In this document: positions 9,894 to 17,890 of the stretch, piece after piece | Layout: the number at the start of each line of letters is the position of its first letter | Position numbering within the stretch: position 1 is the stretch's first letter | Assembly: GCF_902167705.1 (NCBI RefSeq) | Contig: NZ_CABHMZ010000005.1 | Location: 1-40,323 of the forward strand | DNA length: 40,323 bases | From: Streptococcus constellatus | Lineage (GTDB): Bacteria > Bacillota > Bacilli > Lactobacillales > Streptococcaceae | Direction: 5' to 3' | Program-made: the position numbers and the translations under genes | The notes under the pieces: generated by a model | The model's database searches: none | The model's input: only the letters and a program-made list of their open reading frames with translations | Told to the model about the DNA's origin: nothing

Positions 9894-10908
9894 AAATGAA
9901 ATGACTGTCAGCGTACCTCTTGAAGTTGTCAAGGCAAGCGAAATCGAGCCGAAAGAAGTGAAATGGCTGTGGTATCCGTATATTCCGTTTGGCAAGGTTA
10001 CGCTGTTGCAGGGCGATCCCGGCGATGGAAAAAGCAAGCTAATGCTTTCCATTGCCGCCCTGCTCTCAAAGGGCGAACCTCTGCCCTTTACCGAAACGGA
10101 AGAAAACGAGCCTATGACTATCATCTATCAGACAACGGAAGATGACGCAGACGATACGGTAGTACCTCGATTTAATTCTGCCGGTGGCAACGGTGAGAAC
10201 CTTATCTTTATCAAGGAAGATGAAAAGTCTTTATCCTTTGGGGATAACCGTATTCGTGAAGCGATTGAGATGTACCACGCAAAACTTTTAATTCTTGACC
10301 CGATGAGTTCTTATATCGGAGAAAGCTGTTCAATGAACAATGCCAACGAAACTCGAGCCGAGTTTAATCATTTGATAGCGGTTGCGAAAGATACAGGTTG
10401 TGCGATTGTGATTATCGCTCATATGAACAAGATGAGGGATACCAATCCCCTTTACCGCACCAACGGTTCGATTGACATTGCGGGTGCTGCAAGAAGTATT
10501 CTTGCAATCACACGCACACCGAACAAAGAAGCACCTACGGAAAGATATTTGGTGCAGGTAAAATCAAACCTTGCTCCGACAGGCTCTGCCATTCTGTTTG
10601 AGGTGTCGGAGAAAGGTGTGGACTTCATTTCCGAAATGGAAATGACAGCAGAAGAAGCGTTCCACTCCCTTGCCCCGAAAATTGGCAGACCGAACGACAA
10701 GGAAGTCAAGGCGAAAGCATTTCTGATTGAAATGCTGAAAGACGGAGAAATGCTTTCTTCGGATTGTGAAGAAAAACTTGAAGCCGCAGGGTTCAGGAAA
10801 TCGACCATTAAAAAGGCAAAGAAGAACGCAGGAGTTATCTCCCGAAAGAAAGGTTTTCTGTGGTACTGGTCTTTGCCGATGGGCGATATACCAAGAGAAT
10901 ATAAATAG
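9886..10908 (+). CDS. RepA-type AAA ATPase (RecA-like, AAA_25)
   Basis: A 340-residue ATPase of the RepA/AAA_25 group, hexameric helicase-like proteins common on mobilizable elements and used in their replication or maintenance. Walker A is LLQGDPGDGKS (about residues 41-51), Walker B is LLILDPMSSYIG (about 133-144), and a conserved VIIAHMNK follows. The ATG at 9886 (AAAGGAGAAC upstream) is preferred to an earlier in-frame ATG at 9763 that would overlap the preceding gene heavily. The C-terminal about 80 residues look like a winged-helix DNA-binding segment (EMLKDGEMLSSDCEEKL). A terminator follows directly. Confidence 0.8.
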   Translation: MIENEMTVSVPLEVVKASEIEPKEVKWLWYPYIPFGKVTLLQGDPGDGKSKLMLSIAALLSKGEPLPFTETEENEPMTIIYQTTEDDADDTVVPRFNSAGGNGENLIFIKEDEKSLSFGDNRIREAIEMYHAKLLILDPMSSYIGESCSMNNANETRAEFNHLIAVAKDTGCAIVIIAHMNKMRDTNPLYRTNGSIDIAGAARSILAITRTPNKEAPTERYLVQVKSNLAPTGSAILFEVSEKGVDFISEMEMTAEEAFHSLAPKIGRPNDKEVKAKAFLIEMLKDGEMLSSDCEEKLEAAGFRKSTIKKAKKNAGVISRKKGFLWYWSLPMGDIPREYK

Positions 10909-10909
10909 G

Positions 10910-10937
10910 CTGTCTGTTGATAGGACAGTCTGTTTTT
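10910..10937 (+). terminator. Terminator after RepA-type ATPase gene
   Basis: CTGTC (10910-10914) pairs with GACAG (10924-10928), and five Ts follow at 10933-10937. A short stem, but well placed 2 bp after the stop codon. Confidence 0.6.
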
Positions 10938-10983
10938 ATGATTGAGGTATCAAAGGAGGTCAAGGGGGAACACCCTTGCCCAC

Positions 10984-11030
10984 GACATCTTTGCAGACAA
11001 AGTCTGAAAGTGTCATAGTGGGTTACACAC
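10984..11030 (+). other. Candidate MobV-type oriT of transposon A
   Basis: An imperfect hairpin (10984-10998 with 11002-11014) is followed directly by ATAGTGGGTTACAC. The well-studied MobV origin of pMV158 has the same layout: a hairpin and then ATAGTG/TGTTATAC, with the nick after TAGTG. The site lies 50 bp upstream of the MobV gene. The nick would fall near 11020. The match is by eye. Confidence 0.55.
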
Positions 11031-11081
11031 ATTCAAAGAATGTTGTGTAATGGCTTCACCCTGCCGAGAAAGGAGAACGAA

Positions 11082-12351
11082 ATGGCGAAAAGCAACAAGG
11101 CGGATATGAGTTGTGCAAGGGTAAAAAAGTACACCGCTTCTGATGTGAGCAAGGCGGAAAGGCACAACGAACGCAAGAATGAAACCTATGAAAATATGAA
11201 TGTGATTGAGGAACGCATACCCTATAATGTGCATTTCAAAAAGCCTTTTGCCCCAACCTATATGGAGCAGTTAAAGCTGATGGAAACTGATGGTATGGTG
11301 TCGCTTCGTGGGTTGAGAAAAGACGCAACGCTGTTCAATGAGATTGTGATTGATGTGAACACAATGTACTTTGAGCATAACGGTGGCTACGAATATGCAA
11401 AGCAGTTTTATGAAGAAGCGTTTCATTTTATCGAGGAAAAATTCGGTGCTGATAATGTCATATCGGCTGTTATGCACGCTGATGAAATCAATGTAGCGGC
11501 AACTGAGGAACTGGGAAAAGAGGTTTACCACTATCATCTTCACGCTATGGTTTTGCCTGTGGTGGAGAAAGAAATCCTATGGAGCAAGCGTTGCAAAGAT
11601 GAAAAACTGCGAGGAACAGTTAAGGAAGTTGTTCATCAAATTAGCCATTCAAAGAAATGGAAATCGGATATTCCGCTGACCGATGAAAAAGGCAATCTGC
11701 TTCTCAGAAAGAACGGAAAACCTATGTTTCGAGCTTCGTACAGCATACTGCAAGACGAATTGTTTAATTATATGACAGAGCGAGGATTCAAAGGCTTTCA
11801 GCGTGGCGAATACGGAAGTACCGCAGAGCATTTGACTTCCTTGCAATATCAAATCAAGCAGGACAAGGAGCGATTGGAGAAGTTGCAGAAGCGTATTCAG
11901 CGTGAACAGATAGATAAAGTATGAGCCTGCCCGTAATGTTTCCAAAACCTATAACGAGATTGACAGTATGGGGCAGAAAACAATCACGGGTAAAATGGCA
12001 ATCTCAAAAGAGGATTATTCCCAACTGACTGCCCTTGCCAAAGAGGGCATTACAAGTCGTGCGGAAATCAGCGAATTAGAACAGAGTGCCAACTATTACC
12101 GACAGAAATATTTTGACTGTGCAAACGCACTCGAAAGAATGAAAACTAAATACAACGAACTGAAAGAAAAGTGCAGACCTTTTCTTCAAGCGTTGGAGCA
12201 TTTCCCCGAAGTTGCTAAACTTTTTACCGAGAAAGTGAAGCAGCTTTTTTCTTTTAAGGAAGCACAGGAACGAACCGAAAAAGAAGCAAGGGAAAAAGAA
12301 CGACAGGAGCGTATCAAGGCTCGAAGAAACAAGCGTGGTATGGAAAGATAA
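11082..12351 (+). pseudogene. mob: MobV (Pre/Mob) relaxase, frameshifted
   Basis: Relaxase that would nick oriT and lead the strand into a recipient. The start at 11082 (AAAGGAGAACGAA upstream) gives MAKSNKADMSCARVKKY, the usual MobV beginning. The His/Asp/Glu metal site appears as AVMHADEI...HYHLHAMV (near residue 140-165). Frame is lost in an A-run near 11915-11919: as read the protein stops at 11924, but the downstream frame continues as KYEPARNVSKTYNEID and on through the coiled-coil tail to 12351. One extra A explains it. If real, a product of about 280 residues keeps the catalytic domain but loses the tail. A sequencing error in the homopolymer is possible. Confidence 0.83.
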
Positions 12352-12361
12352 CCATTTCCAT

Positions 12362-12388
12362 TATACTCACGACTTAATGACTTCTTGA
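12362..12388 (+). repeat. 27-bp imperfect inverted repeat, right copy, in transposon A
   Basis: Partner of 7728-7754 in the opposite orientation, with 2 mismatches in 27. It lies 10 bp after the mob stop codon and ahead of tnpW. Confidence 0.75.
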
Positions 12389-12469
12389 CATATTGAAAAT
12401 CTGCGGTTGCTGGGTGTTCTAATGTGAATGCCCAGCAATCAAATTTTATGAAAGAGAGGAACGGACTAT

Positions 12470-12658
12470 ATGAAAGAACAGAAATATTCTTATTCACAGC
12501 GAATTGGAAAGACAACATTCAACGTAAATGTAAAGCAGTCCGAAAGTGCCAAAAAGCCTTTGAATACAGTGTTTCAGGACATCTGCAAGCACGAGGTTTT
12601 GGGTGGCTTCTTTACGGACAAATCGTTTAATTTAGAAAATCCACAAAAAGTGTCTTGA
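12470..12658 (+). CDS. tnpW: TnpW-like small transposon protein
   Basis: A 62-residue protein beginning MKEQKYSYSQRIGKTTFNV; the RIGKTTF stretch is typical of TnpW-family proteins found in Tn4451-like transposons. An AAAGAGAGG ribosome site precedes the ATG. The stop codon is only 13 bp from the right GA, so it is the last gene of transposon A. The role of the family is unknown. The C-terminal half (FQDICKHEVLGGFF) is less familiar to me. Confidence 0.65.
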   Translation: MKEQKYSYSQRIGKTTFNVNVKQSESAKKPLNTVFQDICKHEVLGGFFTDKSFNLENPQKVS

Positions 12659-12671
12659 CAAACTCGACCCC

Positions 12672-12673
12672 GA
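12672..12673 (+). other. Right attachment site (GA crossover) of transposon A
   Basis: GA within CCCCGAAGG. The helicase frame resumes here as Glu-Gly-Thr-Gly, continuing exactly from codon 5173. Confidence 0.85.
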
Positions 12674-13343
12674 AGGAACAGGATATAGGGTAAAAACGAG
12701 ATTTTCAAAGTTCTATAACTTACCTGAGCTTATGAGTATGTTTAAGGAAGTTGCAGATATTCAGACGGCGGATATGCTTAATCTTCCTACACCTGAAGCT
12801 AATTATGAGGTTATTAAAACAAAGCCTTCTGAAGAACAAAAGGAAATCTTAAAGAGCCTTTCTGAAAGAGCAGATGATGTTAGAAATAGGGCTGTAGAAC
12901 CAGATGTTGATAATATGCTTAAAATTACCAATGACGGTAAGAAACTTGCCTTAGATCAGCGTTTAATCAATCCCCTACTTCCTGATAATCCCGAAAGTAA
13001 AGTAAATGTATGCGTGAAAAATGTATTTGCTATTTGGGATAAGACAAAAGAAAACAGGTCAACACAATTACTTTTTTCTGATATGTCAACTCCAAAAGGG
13101 GATGGAGAATTTAATATTTACGATGACATCAGAGAAAAACTCGTAGCAATGGGAATACCGAAAGAAGAGATTGCCTTTATCCATGAAGCGAATTCTGATA
13201 AGCAAAAGGACGAACTCTTTGCGAAGGTAAGAAAAGGCGAAGTTCGTATCTTAATGGGTTCAACGCAGAAGATGGGAGCCGGAACGAATGTGCAAAATAA
13301 ACTAATTGCTTTGCATGACCTCGATGTGCCTTGGCGTCCTGCT

Positions 13344-13345
13344 GA
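13344..13345 (+). other. Left attachment site (GA crossover) of transposon B
   Basis: GA in GCTGATGTAGG. The host codon GAT (Asp) becomes GAC (Asp) after excision. Confidence 0.87.
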
Positions 13346-13356
13346 TGTAGGACGGA

Positions 13357-13367
13357 TTTTGCGGACA
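13357..13367 (+). repeat. Terminal inverted repeat, left, of transposon B
   Basis: TTTTGCGGACA, 11 bp inside the GA. It is the probable recombinase binding half-site; the partner is 24323-24333. Confidence 0.8.
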
Positions 13368-13401
13368 TTCAAAATAAAAAAGAATGTGGAGGTAACAGAC
13401 A

Positions 13402-13776
13402 ATGGCAAAATCATTATTTGAGGAACTGGGCGGCAAATACGAAAGGCAAGGGGATTATTTGATACCGTGCTTAACTGTACCCGCCGAAGAAGAACAGGCA
13501 ATAGGCATCTGGGGGCAACGGCATTTAGATTATCTAAAACAGTACCGTAAAGTTACATACACCAATCTTCTTACAAGCGGCAGGCTAAACGCCTACCTTG
13601 CCGACATCAACAGACAGGCACAGGAACGCTTTGAAAGGCTCATAGAGGGTATGAAACAGGCACAGGGCATAACGGAACAGCTAAAGGCAGAAAACGCCTT
13701 AGAATGGACAGGATGCCTCAATAACATAAGGGCTTGTGCGAGGGAGATTGTGGAAAAGGAAATTATTTTTGCATAA
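13402..13776 (+). CDS. tnpV: TnpV-like transposon protein
   Basis: A 124-residue TnpV-family protein, related to the one at 7292-7663: shared features are YLIPCLTVP near residue 19, YTNLLTSGRLNAYLADI in the middle and CLNNIRACAREIV at the end. A GTGGAGGTAAC ribosome site precedes the ATG. In transposon A the tnpV gene sits next to the recombinase; here it is at the opposite end from the recombinase, 56 bp inside the left GA. An excisionase-like helper role is suggested for the family but not demonstrable here. Confidence 0.8.
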   Translation: MAKSLFEELGGKYERQGDYLIPCLTVPAEEEQAIGIWGQRHLDYLKQYRKVTYTNLLTSGRLNAYLADINRQAQERFERLIEGMKQAQGITEQLKAENALEWTGCLNNIRACAREIVEKEIIFA

Positions 13777-13787
13777 ACAGATGATTA

Positions 13788-13815
13788 GTGGCAGGGGGAA
13801 ATCCTGCCGCTTTTT
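13788..13815 (+). terminator. Terminator after tnpV-like gene
   Basis: GTGGCAGG (13788-13795) pairs with CCTGCCGC (13803-13810) with one wobble, and a TTTTT run follows. Confidence 0.8.
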
Positions 13816-13833
13816 CTGCTTTAGTTTGTCAGC

Positions 13834-13862
13834 TTGACAAATAAAGGGTTAAGGAATATAAT
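13834..13862 (+). promoter_or_regulatory. Consensus promoter of the tet(O) module
   Basis: TTGACA (13834-13839), a 17-bp spacer and TATAAT (13857-13862): an exact sigma-A consensus, just downstream of the tnpV terminator and upstream of the tet(O) leader. Confidence 0.92.
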
Positions 13863-13894
13863 TAGATTCAGTATTATACAAGGAGTTAATAAAT

Positions 13895-13918
13895 ATGCGG
13901 CAAGGTATTCTTAAATAA
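13895..13918 (+). CDS. tet(O) leader peptide (MRQGILK)
   Basis: Seven codons and a stop, with AAGGAG 9 bp upstream. The leader matches the short leader reading frame found upstream of tet(M) in Tn916-type elements, as I remember it. The coding bases GTATTCTTAAA (13905-13915) can pair with TTTAAGAATAC further down the leader, so ribosome position could alter RNA folding. Confidence 0.65.
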   Translation: MRQGILK

Positions 13919-13998
13919 ACTGTCAATTTGATAGTGGGAACAAAAAGTAGCAGTCTCGTTTCACTTTTAATATGGGGCTTAGTTTTTTGTACCCAGTT

Positions 13999-14105
13999 TA
14001 AGAATACTTTTATCATGTAATTTTATATGCCCGAAAACATATAAGTGTTTTGGGGCTATTGGAGTTATTTACCCAGTGATAGGAGTATTTATCACTGGGT
14101 ATTTT
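13999..14105 (+). promoter_or_regulatory. Transcription attenuator in the tet(O) leader
   Basis: ACCCAGTGAT (14071-14080) pairs perfectly with ATCACTGGGT (14091-14100), followed by ATTTTT: a rho-independent terminator ahead of the gene. An upstream strand (TTTAAGAATAC, from about 14002) can pair with the leader-peptide region. This is the tet(M)-type arrangement, in which ribosome stalling by tetracycline is thought to favour read-through. Confidence 0.8.
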
Positions 14106-14142
14106 TATGCCCTTTTTTGGGTGTTGATAGGAGGAAAATCAC

Positions 14143-16062
14143 ATGAAAATAATTAACTTAGGCATTCTGGCTCACGTTGACGCAGGAAAGACAACATTAA
14201 CGGAAAGTTTATTGTATACCAGTGGTGCAATTGCAGAACTAGGGAGCGTAGATGAAGGCACAACAAGGACAGATACAATGAATTTGGAGCGTCAAAGGGG
14301 AATCACTATCCAGACAGCAGTGACATCTTTTCAGTGGGAGGATGTAAAAGTCAACATTATAGATACGCCAGGCCATATGGATTTTTTGGCGGAAGTATAC
14401 CGTTCTTTATCCGTATTAGACGGAGCAGTATTATTAGTTTCTGCAAAGGATGGCATACAGGCACAGACCCGTATACTGTTTCATGCACTACAGACAATGA
14501 AGATTCCGACAATTTTTTTCATCAATAAAATTGACCAAGAGGGGATTGATTTGCCAATGGTATATCGAGAAATGAAAGCAAAGCTTTCTTCGGAAATTAT
14601 AGTGAAGCAAAAGGTTGGGCAGCATCCCCATATAAATGTAACGGACAATGACGATATGGAACAGTGGGATGCGGTAATTATGGGAAACGATGAACTATTA
14701 GAGAAATATATGTCAGGGAAACCGTTTAAAATGTCAGAACTGGAACAGGAAGAAAACAGGAGATTCCAAAACGGAACGTTATTTCCCGTTTATCACGGAA
14801 GCGCTAAAAACAATCTGGGGATTCGGCAGCTTATAGAAGTGATTGCCAGTAAATTTTATTCATCAACGCCTGAAGGTCAATCTGAACTATGCGGGCAGGT
14901 TTTTAAGATTGAATATTCAGAGAAAAGGCGGCGTTTTGTTTATGTGCGTATATATAGCGGAACATTGCATTTGAGGGATGTTATTAGAATATCTGAAAAA
15001 GAGAAAATAAAAATCACAGAGATGTGTGTTCCGACAAACGGTGAATTATATTCATCCGATACAGCCTGCTCTGGTGATATTGTAATTTTACCAAATGATG
15101 TTTTGCAGCTAAACAGTATTTTGGGGAACGGAATACTGTTGCCGCAGAGAAAATTTATTGAAAATCCTCTCCCTATGCTCCAAACAACGATTGCAGTAAA
15201 GAAATCTGAACAGCGGGAAATATTGCTTGGGGCACTTACAGAAATTTCAGATGGCGACCCTCTTTTAAAATATTATGTGGATACTACAACGCATGAGATT
15301 ATACTTTCTTTTTTGGGGAAAGTGCAGATGGAAGTCATTTGTGCCATCCTTGAGGAAAAATATCATGTGGAGGCAGAAATAAAAGAGCCTACTGTTATAT
15401 ATATGGAAAGACCGCTTAGAAAAGCAGAATATACCATCCACATAGAAGTCCCGCCAAATCCTTTCTGGGCTTCTGTCGGGTTGTCCATAGAGCCGCTCCC
15501 TATTGGAAGCGGAGTGCAGTATGAAAGCAGAGTTTCACTTGGATATTTAAATCAATCGTTCCAAAATGCGGTTATGGAGGGGGTTCTTTATGGCTGCGAG
15601 CAGGGGCTGTATGGATGGAAAGTGACAGACTGTAAAATCTGTTTTGAATATGGATTGTATTATAGTCCTGTAAGTACCCCCGCAGACTTTCGGCTGCTTT
15701 CCCCTATCGTATTGGAGCAGGCTTTAAAAAAAGCAGGGACAGAACTATTAGAGCCATATCTCCACTTTGAAATTTATGCACCGCAGGAATATCTCTCACG
15801 GGCGTATCATGATGCTCCAAGGTATTGTGCAGATATTGTAAGTACTCAGATAAAGAATGACGAGGTCATTCTGAAAGGAGAAATCCCTGCTAGATGTATT
15901 CAAGAATACAGGAACGATTTAACTTATTTCACAAATGGGCAGGGAGTCTGCTTGACAGAGTTAAAAGGATACCAGCCAGCTATTGGTAAATTTATTTGCC
16001 AACCCCGCCGCCCGAATAGCCGTATAGATAAGGTTCGGCATATGTTCCACAAGTTAGCTTAA
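14143..16062 (+). CDS. tet(O): Tetracycline resistance ribosomal protection protein Tet(O)
   Basis: Translation-factor-like GTPase that binds the ribosome and dislodges tetracycline. It is 639 residues, the exact Tet(O) length, and reads as Tet(O) throughout from memory, differing clearly from Tet(W) and Tet(M) in the GTPase-to-domain-II region. GTP-binding motifs are AHVDAGKT (residues 10-17), DTPGHMDF (about 74-81) and NKID (about 128-131). The C-terminal [14 protein letters not shown] is conserved in the family. The start has TAGGAGG 9 bp upstream. It has its own consensus promoter and attenuator. A short mosaic stretch from tet(32) or tet(W) cannot be excluded without alignment. Confidence 0.95.
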   Translation: MKIINLGILAHVDAGKTTLTESLLYTSGAIAELGSVDEGTTRTDTMNLERQRGITIQTAVTSFQWEDVKVNIIDTPGHMDFLAEVYRSLSVLDGAVLLVSAKDGIQAQTRILFHALQTMKIPTIFFINKIDQEGIDLPMVYREMKAKLSSEIIVKQKVGQHPHINVTDNDDMEQWDAVIMGNDELLEKYMSGKPFKMSELEQEENRRFQNGTLFPVYHGSAKNNLGIRQLIEVIASKFYSSTPEGQSELCGQVFKIEYSEKRRRFVYVRIYSGTLHLRDVIRISEKEKIKITEMCVPTNGELYSSDTACSGDIVILPNDVLQLNSILGNGILLPQRKFIENPLPMLQTTIAVKKSEQREILLGALTEISDGDPLLKYYVDTTTHEIILSFLGKVQMEVICAILEEKYHVEAEIKEPTVIYMERPLRKAEYTIHIEVPPNPFWASVGLSIEPLPIGSGVQYESRVSLGYLNQSFQNAVMEGVLYGCEQGLYGWKVTDCKICFEYGLYYSPVSTPADFRLLSPIVLEQALKKAGTELLEPYLHFEIYAPQEYLSRAYHDAPRYCADIVSTQIKNDEVILKGEIPARCIQEYRNDLTYFTNGQGVCLTELKGYQPAIGKFICQPRRPNSRIDKVRHMFHKLA

Positions 16063-16113
16063 CAGCTTGCAAAAGTCATATAAAATGAGATTTGAAAGGA
16101 TTAGAGACTAATT

Positions 16114-16287
16114 ATGATGAAATGCGAATGGATATTGTGTCCTGTTTGTGGGAACAAAACCCGTAATAAAATTAGGAAGGACACTGTTTTGGAGAATTAT
16201 CCCCTTTATTGTCCAAAATGCAGACAAGAAAGATTGATTAAAGTTGACAACTTGAAGATAACTGTCATCAAAGAGCCAGACGCTTAA
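16114..16287 (+). CDS. Small cysteine-rich KTR-domain protein
   Basis: A 57-residue zinc-ribbon-like protein: CEWILCPVCGNKTRNKIR, then LYCPKCRQE, and ending IKEPDA. CPVC and CPKC form a likely four-cysteine metal site. Such KTR-domain proteins commonly follow tet or erm genes in Gram-positive conjugative transposons; the function is unknown. It starts 51 bp after the tet(O) stop, so it probably shares its transcript. The ribosome site (GAAAGGA at 16094-16100) is unusually far from the ATG pair at 16114/16117. Confidence 0.78.
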   Translation: MMKCEWILCPVCGNKTRNKIRKDTVLENYPLYCPKCRQERLIKVDNLKITVIKEPDA

Positions 16288-16292
16288 GACGC

Positions 16293-16339
16293 AGAGCCGA
16301 TGAAATTGTGGAACAATTCACGAATCATCGGCTCTTTTT
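16293..16339 (+). terminator. Strong terminator ending the tet(O) module
   Basis: AGAGCCGATGA (16293-16303) pairs perfectly with TCATCGGCTCT (16325-16335), followed by TTTT. Confidence 0.9.
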
Positions 16340-16777
16340 GTTTCGTATTTGAAAGAACAAACTCACCAAATAAAAAAAACGATATTCGGGTGGGTTATTT
16401 TGTTATACCCTAAATTACCCTCTGAATTTGTTTTTAAATTTGGAGGGATTTTTTTATGTCCTTTTTTCGGGCAGTTATCTATCTGCTCATACGAAGCAAA
16501 ATTTATCAATACATAGCATATCAGAGAACGGCAGGAAACCAGTTAAAAAAATTTCTGCCTATGCAACGGCACTTCCTGCCTTGAATGTAGAAGTACAATC
16601 TCCATACAACAGAATTAATATTTCCCATAACCGTAAAGGTCATAGAGCCTTTGCGGTTTTTCTTTTGTCGATTTTTGTTGGAAAGTGCCATAGGGCTATT
16701 AGTGGTGTTAGGTGTCGTTCGCCACCTCTCCATCTGGATTTTGAACATTTCAAAAATTCAGATGGGAGGTACTTACA
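16340..16777 (+). other. Intergenic region with two further terminator-like hairpins
   Basis: No convincing gene. A 12-bp stem with two wobble pairs (16418-16429 with 16436-16447), followed by seven Ts, and a second hairpin (ACCGTAAAGG near 16630 with CCTTTGCGGT near 16648), followed by TTTTT, would both stop rightward transcription. Between them lies about 170 bp without recognisable motifs. The region looks like the seam between the tet(O) block and the GC-rich core. Confidence 0.6.
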
Positions 16778-17287
16778 GTGAAATACGCACCGAGAAAGGT
16801 ATATATCAAGGAAAGCGGCAGATATGTGGAACTGTCCTATACGGATTTCTGCCGCCGCAGGGAATCCGACCAGACCTATATGGACAAGCTGTTTATCCCC
16901 ATTCAAGGCTGTCTGCTTGAAGTCGTGAGGGAGCAATACACGGACTTCTACCGAGATAAGGAACGGTGGCGTTATCTGAAAAAATTAGATACGAAGAACA
17001 GCCTGCTTTCTCTGGATGGATTTACGGACAGCGAGGGGAAGCCTTTAGACTTTATCGCTGATGAAGCGGCAGACATTGCGGAAACCGTTGTCAATGCGGT
17101 TATGGTGGACAGGCTGAAAGCCGCCCTGCCTTTGCTGTCGGATAGTGAACAGGAATTGATACAGGCAATCTTTTTTGACGGACTTTCTGAGCGTGAAGTC
17201 GGGGCGAGGTTCGGCATAACCCAGAGCGTTGTGAACAAACGCAAAGCCAGAATCCTAAGAAAACTAAGAAAGATAATAGAAAATTAA
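16778..17287 (+). CDS. Sigma-70-like / HTH regulator 1
   Basis: A 169-residue protein starting at GTG 16778 with GGGAGG 8-10 bp upstream. The C-terminal 60 residues form a sigma region 4-like helix-turn-helix (LLSDSEQELIQAIFFDGLSEREVGARFGITQSVVNKRKARILRKL region, about 113-165). The N-terminal half (KYAPRKVYIKESGRYVELSY) resembles Tn916-type conjugative-transposon sigma-like proteins. It is the first of three small sigma/HTH proteins in a row, each with its own hairpin upstream. It probably regulates transposon genes; whether it binds core polymerase is not known. Confidence 0.78.
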   Translation: MKYAPRKVYIKESGRYVELSYTDFCRRRESDQTYMDKLFIPIQGCLLEVVREQYTDFYRDKERWRYLKKLDTKNSLLSLDGFTDSEGKPLDFIADEAADIAETVVNAVMVDRLKAALPLLSDSEQELIQAIFFDGLSEREVGARFGITQSVVNKRKARILRKLRKIIEN

Positions 17288-17303
17288 AATTTAAGGCGTT
17301 CAG

Positions 17304-17342
17304 CCCCCTTGTTTTTTCCTTTGGGAAAATGAGGGGGTTTTT
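17304..17342 (+). terminator. Terminator/attenuator before regulator 2
   Basis: CCCCC (17304-17308) pairs with GGGGG (17333-17337) and TTTTCC with GGAAAA inside the loop; TTTTT follows. It ends only 40 bp before the next start codon. Confidence 0.8.
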
Positions 17343-17382
17343 CTCTGCCCTCTCAATCAATTCTGATTGGAGGAAAAGAAGC

Positions 17383-17814
17383 ATGGCATATAACCACGGA
17401 CGGGAGGACAGGAAATGGCGTATCTGGAAAGAAGCGGAGGAAAAGCTGCTGCGTGAGTGCGGCGTTGATGAAGCGACCATTGAGCAGATACGCATTGCGG
17501 ACAGGGCAGACTTCAATTCCAACAGGCGGTTTTACCGATGGACGAATGACATTGCGGAATACCTTGAGGACATGGCAGACAGGGAGCGGCAGACGGAAGT
17601 GGGTACGGTTGCGGAGTTACTGGACGAGATTGAGAGCGAAAATCTCTATCAAGTATTAGTCGCGGTGGACGGGCGTACCTTGAAAATCGTCCTGCTGAAA
17701 ATGCAGGGGTATTCCACAAAGGAGATTGCCCCGCTCGTGCATTTGACGACTGGTGCCATCTATGCGAGGTTAGACCATCTGCGGAAGAAGCTACGAAAAT
17801 TTTATAGCGTCTAA
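17383..17814 (+). CDS. Sigma-70-like / HTH regulator 2
   Basis: A 143-residue protein starting MAYNHGREDRKWRIW; ATG 17383 is set by TTGGAGGAAAAG just upstream. The C-terminal half carries a region 4-like helix-turn-helix (VLLKMQGYSTKEIAPLV then TTGAIYARLDHLRKKLRK). The N-terminal half is charged (RRFYRWTNDIAEYLEDMADRE). Proteins like this are annotated as sigma-like factors in Gram-positive mobile elements. Hairpins lie both before and after the gene. Confidence 0.73.
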   Translation: MAYNHGREDRKWRIWKEAEEKLLRECGVDEATIEQIRIADRADFNSNRRFYRWTNDIAEYLEDMADRERQTEVGTVAELLDEIESENLYQVLVAVDGRTLKIVLLKMQGYSTKEIAPLVHLTTGAIYARLDHLRKKLRKFYSV

Positions 17815-17842
17815 AACAGCCTGCCGTCCTGCGGGCTACTGG

Positions 17843-17872
17843 GTGAGGGATGGAAATCCCCTCACTTATTTT
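17843..17872 (+). terminator. Terminator/attenuator overlapping the ribosome site of regulator 3
   Basis: GTGAGGGAT (17843-17851) pairs with ATCCCCTCAC (17856-17865), with one C bulged, and ATTTTTT follows. The AGGAGG of the next gene begins 4-6 bp later, so the hairpin could affect both transcription and translation. Confidence 0.75.
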
Positions 17873-17890
17873 TTGCAGGAGGCAAGCGGG

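Larger units (their letters stand above)
5173..12673 (+). mobile_element. Transposon A, Tn4451-like, with TnpX-type recombinase, MerR/YitT cargo and MobV
   Basis: About 7.5 kb inserted in the methylase/helicase gene. Each end carries GA (5173-5174 and 12672-12673), the crossover dinucleotide known for TnpX/TndX recombinases. Removing 5175-12673 joins host codons to read ELSPEGTGYRVKTRF without a gap, which fixes both boundaries. Gene order is recombinase, TnpV, divergent MerR/YitT, small Cys protein, RepA-type ATPase, MobV relaxase (frameshifted), TnpW-like. This is the Tn4451/Tn4453 layout, with MerR/YitT in place of a resistance gene. The terminal sequences inside the GA are only imperfect inverted repeats (both begin GGG, with TTT at positions 10-12). 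Confidence 0.9.
12672..13345 (+). pseudogene. Methylase/SNF2 helicase giant gene, segment 2
   Basis: Continuation of the helicase core between the two transposons, open without stops. It begins EGTGYRVKTRFSKFYNLPEL and contains the helicase C-terminal domain: a Rossmann-like strand (QLLFSDM), a motif near RILMGSTQKMGAGTNVQ (motif V) and LHDLDVPWRPAD. Transposon B enters straight after PAD, immediately before motif VI (QRAGRIVRQGN), which is found at 24351. The ATG at 12732 is internal. The few residues read beyond 13345 (VGRILRTFKIKK and so on) come from transposon B. Confidence 0.9.

Noticed and set aside
16428..16781. 117-codon open frame on the plus strand before the first sigma-like gene
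   Set aside because: It runs through two terminator hairpins, has no ribosome site that I can support and shows low-complexity, non-protein-like composition; it overlaps the real GTG start at 16778.
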